Positions 34,605-41,591 of a stretch of 64,000 bases of DNA are shown here, piece after piece. Each line of letters begins with the position of its first letter. Positions within the stretch are counted from its first letter, which is position 1. This DNA comes from Streptomyces sp. ISL-94 (lineage in GTDB: Bacteria > Actinomycetota > Actinomycetes > Streptomycetales > Streptomycetaceae). Made by a program: the position numbers and the translations under genes. The notes under the pieces are model-generated. The model was not told where the DNA came from. It made no database searches and saw only the letters and a program-made list of their open reading frames with translations. The DNA is taken from positions 1-64,000 of the forward strand of contig NZ_JAGGOZ010000019.1 of the NCBI RefSeq assembly GCF_018614075.1. Direction: 5' to 3'.

Positions 34605-34995
34605 TCAAGGTGGCCACCGTGAACACCTGCTCTTCCCCGGAGCCCGGCAAGCCGTCCAGATCAAGCGCCGCCGCACCGACCGCAAGACCGGCAAGACCAC
34701 GCTGAAGACCGTCTACGCCGTCACCAGCCTCACTGCCGAACAGGCCATCCCCCACCAGCTCGCGAAACGCATCCGCGATCACTGGCAGGTCGAGGCCCTG
34801 CGCCACGTGCGAGACACCACATTCGCCGAAGACGCCTCCCAACTTCGCACCGGCAACGCACCCCGGGCGATGGCCACCTGGCGCAACCTCGCCATAGGAG
34901 CCCTGCGACTGACCGGCGCGACCAACATCGCCGCCGCCCTGCGACACAACGCCCGCAACGCCGACCGCCCGCTCACCCTCCTCGGGCTCACATGA
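34605..34995 (+). pseudogene. ISAs1-family transposase, C-terminal fragment
   Basis: The reading frame from about 34605 contains [80 protein letters not shown] and [17 protein letters not shown] ending. This is the C-terminal third of an ISAs1 transposase, with the last catalytic region (HWQVE...). The N-terminal two thirds are missing, so it is dead. It marks the left side of the accessory segment that holds the peptide genes. Confidence 0.85.
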
Positions 34996-35142
34996 TCACG
35001 AAGCGGACAAGCAGACTTCGCCGAAGCCCTGGCCCGACAGTAGCCATGAATAATCATCCGATGTATAGCCCATTCGGCCTATGCTCCATTGATGGATAAT
35101 GCGAATAATCGCGGAGCTGAATGAGTGAATCTAGCTGCCGCA

Positions 35143-35172
35143 TTGGTTTCAGGGCTTGACGGCTGATACAAC
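35143..35172 (+). promoter_or_regulatory. Candidate promoter of peptide A
   Basis: TTGGTT (35143), an 18-bp spacer and TACAAC (35167) in a block conserved with copy B: TTTCAGGGCTTGACGGCTG and CAACTA.AAATGACC. The conservation over non-coding DNA supports a regulatory role; the exact -35/-10 assignment is tentative. Confidence 0.45.
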
Positions 35173-35227
35173 TAAAAATGACCAAGCGGGGCAGTCAGCC
35201 TGCGGTGCATGATGGAAAGGAAACCGA

Positions 35228-35452
35228 ATGTCTGCCGTTAACTTTGAGGAGCTCAACACGCTCGTCGGCGAGCTCCTGCCCGAGCGGGCCGTGCTCTCCG
35301 CCTTCGGCGGAGGTTACGACGGCGGCAACGGCGGCGCCACTGTCGTTTCGACCTGCGCGACCCAGAGCACCTCTCCGGCGCTCGTCCTGGGCCTGCCGGT
35401 CGGCTCGCAGGAGATCACCCAGATCTGCACCCCGTCGACGGTGACCCACTGA
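35228..35452 (+). CDS. Gly-rich two-cysteine peptide A (candidate RiPP-type precursor)
   Basis: A 74-aa peptide with no signal peptide. Residues 1-26 (MSAVNFEELNTLVGELLPER plus AVLSAF) form an amphipathic, leader-like helix. Residues 27-36 are a Gly-rich joint (GGGYDGGNGG). Residues 37-74 are Ser/Thr-rich with Cys43 and Cys67 and end PSTVTH. The layout leader - GG - core with Cys and Ser/Thr resembles precursors of ribosomally made, modified peptides, but I cannot assign a known family. RBS AAAGGAA precedes the ATG. No modifying enzyme other than the M50 peptidase further right is nearby. Confidence 0.7.
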   Translation: MSAVNFEELNTLVGELLPERAVLSAFGGGYDGGNGGATVVSTCATQSTSPALVLGLPVGSQEITQICTPSTVTH

Positions 35453-35477
35453 GGTAACACAGACGTTCACCATCGGT

Positions 35478-35513
35478 CGGGGAAGGGCTGACGATCTCGT
35501 CGGCGCTTCCCCG
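35478..35513 (+). terminator. Hairpin after peptide A
   Basis: CGGGGAAG-G-GC ... GC-G-CTTCCCCG with a ~14-base loop, about 25 bp past the stop. The same hairpin follows peptide B. Confidence 0.75.
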
Positions 35514-35689
35514 GCTTTCGTATGGAGCCCGGTGAGGTGTGCTTCTGCCGAGCCTTGCACATCGTTCCGAGGGTGCGACCACTGCTGTTGTTACGGGTCT
35601 CCGTCCTGGAACAATAGGAGGCCAGTCACGTCTTGCGAGCGCGGCTGAGGTGAGGGCTCCGCTCCTGAATTCCGAAGGAGTGTGACCAC

Positions 35690-35938
35690 GTGAGCCTGCC
35701 ACGTTGCCCGTTCGGCGGGAAGGTACCGTTCCCGAGCAAGGATGCAGCTCGCAAATGGTTGGCGAAACAGCCCTTACTCGGAAATGTGCCCCCAGCTGAT
35801 CGCATCTATCTATGCCCCCACTGCCGATACTGGCACGTCACGGGATCGCACCGTTGGACGAGTCGGGCCATTCTGGAGCGACGCAATTATGGGAGGCGAG
35901 CGGTCAATCGCAAGCGAAAGCAACAACGGTCCGGCTGA
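35690..35938 (+). CDS. Small zinc-finger-like hypothetical protein
   Basis: An 82-aa basic protein: CPFGGKVPFPSKDAARKWLA and YLCPHCRYWHVTGSHRWTSR carry Cys and CPHC..H residues able to bind zinc, then a Lys/Arg-rich tail (NRKRKQQRSG). GTG 35690 follows AAGGAG well. It looks like small nucleic-acid-binding proteins of phages or plasmids. It lies between peptide A and the IS4-derived element, so it may have come with the island. Confidence 0.65.
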   Translation: MSLPRCPFGGKVPFPSKDAARKWLAKQPLLGNVPPADRIYLCPHCRYWHVTGSHRWTSRAILERRNYGRRAVNRKRKQQRSG

Positions 35939-36228
35939 GCATGCGACAGCCGTACCCCCCTCGCCCGGGCACGTCTGGGAGACGGCCCTGAGGCTGGGCA
36001 TCGTCAGGAGAGTTTCGCCGGACAACGGCCACCGGCCCCTCACTCACGGGCGATCGTCTCCCGCAAGACCATGCTCCGGACAACGGTGGGGCGCGCCGGA
36101 TGCCGTAGATCCACCCATGGACCCGGAGACCTCAGTTGGCTTCGCGGCCCCCTCCACCGCCGGCCCGCTGCCGCCCCGGTCCGACCTCCGCGTTCTTCCT
36201 GCGCAGCGGACGGGCCTTCCCCCCAGGC

Positions 36229-36920
36229 CGGGTAGTTAACGTTCTCGGCGCTCCCGCAAGGGAGTTGATCGCGTGGTTGTGGCGGTGTAAGTGGCTGGTC
36301 CGCTCTTGCGGATCAGGCCGGCCTGGGACCGTGGGGCGAGTTGTCTGTGCATGGTGCCAAGGGTGATGTCGCCGAGATGGCGGGCGATCTCCCGGGTGTG
36401 CCAGTGACGGTCGGGTTGTTCGATGAGCAGGGCCAGGACCCGTTCGCGGCGTCGTTCCGCCGGTTTGGTGTGCCGATCGTCCCGGGACGCCGTGGGCAGA
36501 GGGGATTCCTCGACCGGGGGTTCGAGGACGGTGATGTCGAGGTCGGTGACGGTGCGGCTGGCATCGGGCCGCCCGTCGTCGAGTCGCTCGTTGTACCGGT
36601 AGACGCCGACTCGCGAGGGAAGATCACGAAGTCGCTGCTGGACGGTCCGCGTCTCCCGCAGGACCGAGTCGACGAGCTCGGATGGCACGAGGCCTGTCAG
36701 CTCCCCCAGATGCCCCGGCGCGAATCGACCCGCGGCCACAGTGATCGTGCGGGAGATGGTCGAGCAGGCGAGAGGGCAGAACGACAGGGCAACGGAACTC
36801 CTTGGGAACAAGCTGTCTTGGTCGACTGCCTGTACCAACGGGGCTCCATTGCCTTCGTCTCCCCCTGTTGAAGATCCGCCCCCCGCCCCTTGCCGGAACG
36901 CCGAGAACGTAACTAACCGG
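36229..36920. mobile_element. Internally deleted IS4-family-like element with terminal inverted repeats
   Basis: CCGGGTAGTTAACGTTCTCG at 36229 is mirrored by CGAGAACGTAACTAACCGG ending at 36920 (about 21 of 23 matching). The 692-bp interior holds a fragment of an IS4-type transposase and a second unrelated HTH-like segment. Too short for an intact IS4 element, so non-autonomous. No certain target duplication. Its right end lies about 15 bp from copy B of the peptide segment. Confidence 0.75.
36236..36838 (-). pseudogene. IS4 transposase N-terminal fragment joined to an HTH-like segment
   Basis: On the minus strand, residues ~38-75 (RFAPGHLGELTGLVPSELVD and ETRTVQQRLRDLPSRVGVY) match the IS4 transposase N-terminal domain. 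From about residue 80 the sequence changes and becomes an unrelated 120-aa piece ending in an HTH-like module (RRERVLALLIEQPDRHWHTR, EIARHLGDITLGTMHRQLAP). No DDE catalytic domain remains. Whether the fused frame is expressed is unknown; the HTH part could still bind DNA. Confidence 0.65.
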
Positions 36921-37075
36921 CGTTGGGAGAAGGCCCGACAGCAGCCATGAATAATTCATCCGATGAATAACCCATTCGGCCTACTGCCACATTGGTTTCA
37001 GGGCTTGACGGCTGGTACAACTAGAAATGACCAAGCGGGGCAGTCACCCTGCAGTGCACGATGAAAGGAAACCGA

Positions 37076-37324
37076 ATGTCTGCCGTTAACTTTGAGGAGC
37101 TCAACACGCTCGTCGGCGAGCTCCTGCCCGAGCGGGCCGTGCTCTCCGCCTTCGGTGGCGGTTACGACGGCGGCAACGGCGGCGGTTACGACGGCGGCAA
37201 CGGCGGTGCCACTGTCGTTTCGACCTGCGCGACCCAGAGCACCTCTCCGGCGCTCGTCCTGGGCCTGCCGCTCGGCACGCAGCAGATCACCCAGATCTGC
37301 ACCCCCTCGACGGTGACCCACTGA
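37076..37324 (+). CDS. Gly-rich two-cysteine peptide B (candidate RiPP-type precursor)
   Basis: An 82-aa paralogue of peptide A. The leader-like part (residues 1-26) is identical. The Gly joint holds the 8-residue unit GGYDGGNG twice, from a 24-bp tandem duplication. The C-terminal core differs from A at only three places (Val/Leu, Ser/Thr, Glu/Gln around LGLPLGTQQ) and keeps Cys51 and Cys75. An in-frame ATG 15 bp upstream exists, but copy A and the RBS point to 37076. It lies 225 bp before the M50 peptidase gene in the same direction, so the peptidase may process or export it. Confidence 0.7.
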   Translation: MSAVNFEELNTLVGELLPERAVLSAFGGGYDGGNGGGYDGGNGGATVVSTCATQSTSPALVLGLPLGTQQITQICTPSTVTH

Positions 37325-37357
37325 GGTAACACCCTGGTGATAGACGTTCACCATCGG

Positions 37358-37395
37358 TCGGGGAAGGGCTGACGATCTCGTCGGCGCTTCCCCGA
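37358..37395 (+). terminator. Hairpin between peptide B and the M50 gene (attenuator candidate)
   Basis: TCGGGGAAG-G-GC ... GC-G-CTTCCCCGA, conserved with the hairpin after peptide A. If leaky, it would give many peptide transcripts per protease transcript. Confidence 0.7.
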
Positions 37396-37549
37396 CTTTC
37401 GTGGGGGGCTTGGTGAGGTGCGTTTCCGATACGGCGCCGTGAACGAGCTTTGTGGCCCGGCCCGCTCAGGGGTATGCCATTCCTCCGGTTCGGCCGGACC
37501 TTGTGTGTAACCAGGAGAGCCCACACTCGTTCGTCCGAATGAAGGCTCT

Positions 37550-39247
37550 GTGCCCTCGCACCGGCCGCATCACTCCCCTCACCTCCTGGAGAGCGCCATC
37601 AGCCCGCGAGTGTTGTCACTTGGGACAGAAGATCCCCCTCCACCCGCCCTGGCGGTCCCCACTTTGACCGAAGGGACGGAGCTGGTCGGCGAGTTCGAAG
37701 GCTCCGGGTACCGCGTGCAGCCCCATCTGGTGCGCCGCTTCGACGGGCAGGTAGTGCGCCTGCCTGAATTGCTGTACCTGCTGGCCAAGCTCGTCCACAT
37801 CCAGCAGCAGTCGGCTTCGGGTCCGCAGAACGCCCAGCAGTACCTCTCCCGCCTGTCGGAAGTGTTGAGCCGCGAAACCGACCGCGAATTCGGGCCGGAC
37901 CATGTTGTCTTCCTCATCGACAACAAACTGGCGCCGTTGGGAGTCACCACCTACAGCGACGGCTCACCCCCAGAAATCCCGAAAGCCAACCCCTTTCTGT
38001 CGCTGCGGTTCCGGGTAGCCGTTTTCTCCGAGGCATCCTCCTGGAAAATCAGCGGCTTCTTCATGTGGCTGTACCGGCCCTTCGTGATGCTCCTGGCCGT
38101 CAGCGTTTTCGTATTCTGCGAGTTCCTGCTGTTTAGCGGCAGTCGCATGGCCGGCGCCGTGCAACAGGCTCTGGTCACCCCCACCAGCATCCCGCTGGTC
38201 TTCCTTCTGGCCCTGGTCTCCGCGGCCTTTCACGAGATCGGCCACGCCACGGCGTGCCGCTACAGCGGGGTACGTCCCGGTGCGATGGGGTGCGGCATCT
38301 ACGTGGTGTGGCCCGCTTTCTACACCGACGTCACCGACTCGTACCGGCTGGGGCGCACAGGCCGTCTGCGGGTCGACCTCGGAGGCGTCTACTTCAATAC
38401 GTTGTTCGTCATCGGTCTCGCCCTGACGTACCTCGCGACCGGATGGCAAGTCCTGCCGGTGGCGATTTTGGCCATCAACCTGGAAATCGTGCAGCAGCTC
38501 ATCCCGTCACTCCGGTTCGACGGGTACTACATCATTTCGGACTTGGTCGGCATCCCCGACCTGTTCAAGTACATCGGGCCGATCCTGAAACGGGCTCTCC
38601 TGCGGCAGCCGGCCGACGAACTGCTTCAGGCTCTCAAGCGCTGGCCCCAAATCGTTGTCACCGCCTGGGTGCTGGTGGTCATCCCCGCCCTGGCAGTCCA
38701 ACTGGGCATCCTGGTCGTCCGGCTCCCCGAACTCGTCGAGACGGGATGGAGCACGGCCGAGACGCTGGTCGAGAGCGCCACCGCATCTGGCAATCCAGTG
38801 GTGGGGGTCCTTTCCGCCGCAGTCCAGATCCTGTTGCTGCTTCTCCCGTTGGCCGGAGCGATCCTTGTCCTGGTACAACTGGCTCGGGCGTTTGTCCGCT
38901 TCCTCCACCGGCGTCTGGTCGCCGTCGGCGACCACAAGCAGGGCCGCCGCACGCCCTACCGCATGTGGGGCGGCTCAGCGCTGCTCATTTTCTCGCTCGC
39001 CGGTCTGGGAACCGACTCCAGCACACCGGCGGGCGCATGCCGCAAGTGCGCCGCCGCCGCGCGCCACAGCCGGATCCGGTTCGCCGTCTGCGATCCGCTC
39101 TGTCCCGCCGCCGGTGTCAGGCCGGCCTTCCACCGGCGCACCTGCTTCCCAGCCTATGACGGTGCCCCGGTTCTCCTGGGCACCCTGTTTCACTACGGGA
39201 CGGGTGACGTTTCGGCGCCGGGTGACGCCCGGACTCCGGAGAAGTAG
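37550..39247 (+). CDS. Polytopic M50 metallopeptidase with possible precursor-recognition domain
   Basis: Up to 565 aa. Residues ~45-125 (GTELVGEFEGSGYRVQPHLV, RRFDGQVVRLPELLYLLAKL, REFGPDHVVFLIDNKLAPLG) look like a winged-helix PqqD/RRE-type module. Then about seven to nine membrane segments. The zinc motif is HEIGHA (His228, Glu229, His232) in a hydrophobic context, and SLRFDGYYIISDL (Asp324) is the second M50 motif. The C-terminus has five Cys (CRKC...C...C...C). Such proteins, labelled putative peptide zinc metalloproteases, are common in actinobacteria. GTG 37550 has GAAGG upstream; GTG 37610 is an alternative. Probably acts on the adjacent peptide(s); inference. Confidence 0.75.
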   Translation: MPSHRPHHSPHLLESAISPRVLSLGTEDPPPPALAVPTLTEGTELVGEFEGSGYRVQPHLVRRFDGQVVRLPELLYLLAKLVHIQQQSASGPQNAQQYLSRLSEVLSRETDREFGPDHVVFLIDNKLAPLGVTTYSDGSPPEIPKANPFLSLRFRVAVFSEASSWKISGFFMWLYRPFVMLLAVSVFVFCEFLLFSGSRMAGAVQQALVTPTSIPLVFLLALVSAAFHEIGHATACRYSGVRPGAMGCGIYVVWPAFYTDVTDSYRLGRTGRLRVDLGGVYFNTLFVIGLALTYLATGWQVLPVAILAINLEIVQQLIPSLRFDGYYIISDLVGIPDLFKYIGPILKRALLRQPADELLQALKRWPQIVVTAWVLVVIPALAVQLGILVVRLPELVETGWSTAETLVESATASGNPVVGVLSAAVQILLLLLPLAGAILVLVQLARAFVRFLHRRLVAVGDHKQGRRTPYRMWGGSALLIFSLAGLGTDSSTPAGACRKCAAAARHSRIRFAVCDPLCPAAGVRPAFHRRTCFPAYDGAPVLLGTLFHYGTGDVSAPGDARTPEK

Positions 39248-39248
39248 A

Positions 39249-39294
39249 CACTTCCGGGCATGTCCGCGGACCTGAGCGGACATGCCCGGAAGTG
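39249..39294 (+). terminator. Strong terminator after the M50 gene
   Basis: CACTTCCGGGCATGTCCGC - eight-base loop - GCGGACATGCCCGGAAGTG, a perfect 19-bp stem starting at the stop codon. Ends the peptide/protease unit. Confidence 0.9.
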
Positions 39295-39797
39295 ATATGC
39301 GTGGGCGGGACGCCCGGTCAGCCGACCGGGACTGCCGTCGCCTCCAGGCCCTTCTGAGCCTGTCCGGTGCCGGCTTGCGCCGATTCGTGCTCGTCACGAC
39401 GCCGCTTCGCCGACAGCGCGAACATCACCACGAAGATCACTCACGTCGCCGTCGAGTTCGGCGACCCAGGGGCCGTTGAGGATCTCGCCACCGGGCTCGA
39501 CGGTGTGATGTGCCGTTTGGATGCCACTGTGAGGGTTTCATTTCTGTGCCATCGTCAGGTTCTTCTCATCGGTGTTTGACCTGCTCAAGCCGTTGAGTTG
39601 TAGGTGGCAGGGCGTGAGACGGAGTGGTGGCAGGAGGTGACACCCCGCAGGACAGGTTCGTGGCACTTCCCAGCCGTTTGCTGGAGGTGTGTCCCCTCCC
39701 CGTGGCCGTCATGAAAGCGACTTTATGGAACCATGATCGTTCGTTGTTCGATCAAGTCGACCGTGCAAACGTCGACTGAGTAAACGGGGAGACACCC
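39295..39797. other. 500-bp gap with gene relics, no intact gene
   Basis: Apart from the relic at 39318-39440 I find no supported gene. Short frames on both strands look accidental. The last ~80 bp should hold the promoter of the SH3-type gene, including the palindromic GATCGTTCGTTGTTCGATC near 39733. Confidence 0.5.
39318..39440 (-). pseudogene. 3' relic of a membrane-protein gene
   Basis: The minus frame reads IFVVMFALSAKRRRDEHESA and then QAGTGQAQKGLEATAVPVG-stop. This looks like the end of the last membrane helix and the cytoplasmic tail of a transporter. The upstream part is lost. Composition and codon bias support former coding. Confidence 0.45.
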
Positions 39798-40124
39798 ATG
39801 CGTCCCATGTCGTTTCCGCTCCGCAAGGCGGTGAGCTTGCTGACCGCCGCCACCGCGCTGGCCCTGGGCGTCACCGTCCTGGCCGCTCCGAGCGCCTTCG
39901 CCGTCGGTTCGTCCGCGTGCACCACGAATTTCAAGGACCTGACCACCACGATCACCGCGGACCCGGGCAAGACCATGCGTACCGGGCCGGGCAACAACTA
40001 CGAGAAGAAGAAGTTCCTGCCCATCGGCACCAAGGTGACCATCTACTGCATGGCCAAGCCCAAGGGCACGTACTGGTACTACATCAAGAGCGGCAAGACC
40101 AAGGGCTGGGTCCTGGGCTGGTAG
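39798..40124 (+). CDS. Secreted SH3-domain (bacterial type 3) small protein
   Basis: A 108-aa exported protein. Signal peptide: MRPMSFPLRKAVSLLTAATA, hydrophobic core, cleavage after SAFA (about residue 35). The mature 73 residues form one SH3b module: TMRTGPGNNYEKKKFLPIGT, VTIYCMAKPKGTYWYYIKSG, KGWVLGW. Two Cys may form a disulfide. SH3b domains bind wall peptides. RBS GGGGAGA. The gene stands alone after the island. Confidence 0.85.
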   Translation: MRPMSFPLRKAVSLLTAATALALGVTVLAAPSAFAVGSSACTTNFKDLTTTITADPGKTMRTGPGNNYEKKKFLPIGTKVTIYCMAKPKGTYWYYIKSGKTKGWVLGW

Positions 40125-40436
40125 ACCCCGGCCCGCTGCGCCCCCTCCGCCAGCAGCTCGTCCGCGTCGACGATGTGTACCCCTGCTCCGCCAGGAACCG
40201 CTGGCGGTGGGCGGCGAGGTCTCGGTGGCTCCTGGAGCTGAGAGTCCAGACCGGCATTTGCTGGGACAAGGCCGAAGTGGTGCGTGAACTGCTGCCATGG
40301 CGCGTACGCCCGACAGCATCCTGCGCGACGCGCTGACCGGCCGCGCCCAAAGAGCCAGCACCTGAGACAGGGGAGATGGGCAGAGGGTCCGCGCAGCTGG
40401 GGGCCGTGGGGGGCGGGGCGGCGCTACCGTCAGCGG
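40125..40436. other. Gap with helicase relic, otherwise no gene
   Basis: About 310 bp between the SH3-type gene and the prepilin peptidase gene. It contains the XPB-like helicase relic described separately. A short + frame (MARTPDSILRDALTGRAQRA) near 40298 could be another fragment; I cannot name it. Confidence 0.5.
40135..40235 (-). pseudogene. C-terminal relic of an XPB-type DNA repair helicase
   Basis: Minus strand: DLAAHRQRFLAEQGY, then after a frameshift IVDADELLAEG. Together these match the end of actinobacterial XPB-like DNA repair helicases (…AAHRQRFLAEQGY-x-IVDADELLAEG). A few bases are missing at the junction and nothing upstream remains, so it is a dead fragment. Confidence 0.65.
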
Positions 40437-41459
40437 ATGGGTGTTGCGTCGCTGATCGTTCTTGCCGCCGAGTACGGGGTGGCCGTGGGGAGCCTGCTGC
40501 CGCGCGCCCTATACCGGCTCTCCGTCGAGCCGGGGGAGCCCTGGCGGGGCCACTGCCCCGAGGGGCACCCGGTCGCCGGCTGGCTCGGACCCGCCCGCTG
40601 CCGGCACGCCGCCGCAGGCCCGGACCTGCCCTCGCCGGCGGCCGCCGCCACAAACCCAGACCTCCCGTCGCCGGTGGTCGTCGCCACAGGACCGGACCTG
40701 CCGCCGGCGGCCGCCCCCCGCACGGACCTGCCGCCGCCGGCGGCCGCCGCCGCCAGCCCGGGGTCGGCCTCGCCGGAGGGCCCGGGTCTGCAGCGGCCGG
40801 GGGTCGAGTCGCCGGACCCCGCGGAGGGCCCGGGTCTGCCGCGGCCGGGGGCCGAGTCGCCGGACCCGTGTGGGGACCCGGGCGTGGGGGTGGCGGGGCG
40901 CCGGGGCCCGCACGGGTACGGGATGCCGGCCGGCCGGGCCGCGGTGTTCGCCGGTGCCGTATGTGCCGCGCTCGCGGGGGCCGTCGGGGCGCGGCCCGAG
41001 GGGGTCGCGTACGTCGCGCTCGCGCCCGTCCTCGTGCTGCTCGTGCTCGTCGACCGCGCCGTGCACCGGCTGCCCGACGCGCTCACCCTCCCCCTCGCCG
41101 CCGCGGCCGCAGCCGCACTCGGCGGCGCCGCCCTCGCCCCCGGCGCCGCCGGGTCCTGGCGCCTGGCCCTGCTCGGCGGGGGAGCGCTCGGAGCCTCGTA
41201 CCTCCTCCTCCACCTCATCAACCCCGCCGGCCTCGGCTTCGGCGACGTCAAGCTGGCGCTCACCCTGGGGGTAGCTCTTGGGTGGTACGGGTGGGGGGTA
41301 TGGGCCGCCGGGGCCTTCCTCGGCTTCCTCTACGGGGCCCTGTACGGGCTCTCACCTGTGCTGCGCGGCTCCGCGCCCCGGAAGGAAGCCTTCGCCTTCG
41401 GGCCCTTCATGGCCGCCGGCGCCCTCACCGGAGTGCTCCTGGGTGGCTTCGGAGCGTAG
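40437..41459 (+). CDS. Prepilin peptidase (A24 family)
   Basis: A 340-aa membrane aspartic protease. The two catalytic Asp are in VLVLVDRAVHRLPDALTLPL and in LGFGDVKLALTLG (GxGDxK). About seven membrane helices follow residue 160. Residues ~58-150 are an unusual Pro/Ala/Asp-rich stretch with repeats such as PDLPSP and GLPRPGAESPDP, where the usual short Cys-containing N-terminal loop (CPEGHPVAGW) seems expanded. It should cut leaders of the Flp-type pilin and TadE-like proteins encoded 17-24 kb away. Confidence 0.9.
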   Translation: MGVASLIVLAAEYGVAVGSLLPRALYRLSVEPGEPWRGHCPEGHPVAGWLGPARCRHAAAGPDLPSPAAAATNPDLPSPVVVATGPDLPPAAAPRTDLPPPAAAAASPGSASPEGPGLQRPGVESPDPAEGPGLPRPGAESPDPCGDPGVGVAGRRGPHGYGMPAGRAAVFAGAVCAALAGAVGARPEGVAYVALAPVLVLLVLVDRAVHRLPDALTLPLAAAAAAALGGAALAPGAAGSWRLALLGGGALGASYLLLHLINPAGLGFGDVKLALTLGVALGWYGWGVWAAGAFLGFLYGALYGLSPVLRGSAPRKEAFAFGPFMAAGALTGVLLGGFGA

Positions 41460-41518
41460 TCATCTCGCGCCAATGCACGCATCACGCTTTACGAAGGGTT
41501 ATGGTGGAACCCCCCCCT

Positions 41519-41559
41519 CGGGCCGGTCCGTATCCCCCCCCACGGACCGGCCCGTTTTT
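41519..41559 (+). terminator. Rho-independent terminator after prepilin peptidase
   Basis: CGGGCCGGTCCGT - loop of C's - ACGGACCGGCCCG followed by TTTTTC. A perfect 13-bp stem with a T-run. Confidence 0.95.
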
Positions 41560-41591
41560 CGTTCCCCCCGCCCCGACGGCGTTCGCGCAGG

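Larger units (their letters stand above)
35030..35545 (+). repeat. Duplicated segment, copy A (peptide A)
   Basis: Shares near-identical DNA with 36936-37425, starting at GCCCGACAG...AGCCATGAATAAT and running to about the GGTGAGGTG after the hairpin. Includes promoter block, peptide gene and hairpin. Copy B lacks about 70 bp found here between GGCCTA and GCCGCATTGG. The segment is clearly more AT-rich upstream of the gene than the flanks. Confidence 0.85.
36936..37425 (+). repeat. Duplicated segment, copy B (peptide B)
   Basis: Near-identical partner of 35030-35545, carrying the same upstream block, peptide gene and hairpin. Relative to A it has a ~70-bp deletion upstream and a 24-bp in-frame insertion in the gene. 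Confidence 0.85.

Noticed and set aside
36236..36838. Intact 200-aa regulator
   Set aside because: The N-terminal half matches the IS4 transposase N-terminal domain and the frame lies inside terminal inverted repeats, so treated as a fused remnant.
35228..37324. Peptides A and B as class I-IV lanthipeptide, lasso or linaridin precursors
   Set aside because: No matching leader motif (such as FNLD or YxxP) is evident and none of the synthetase genes lies beside them; family left open.
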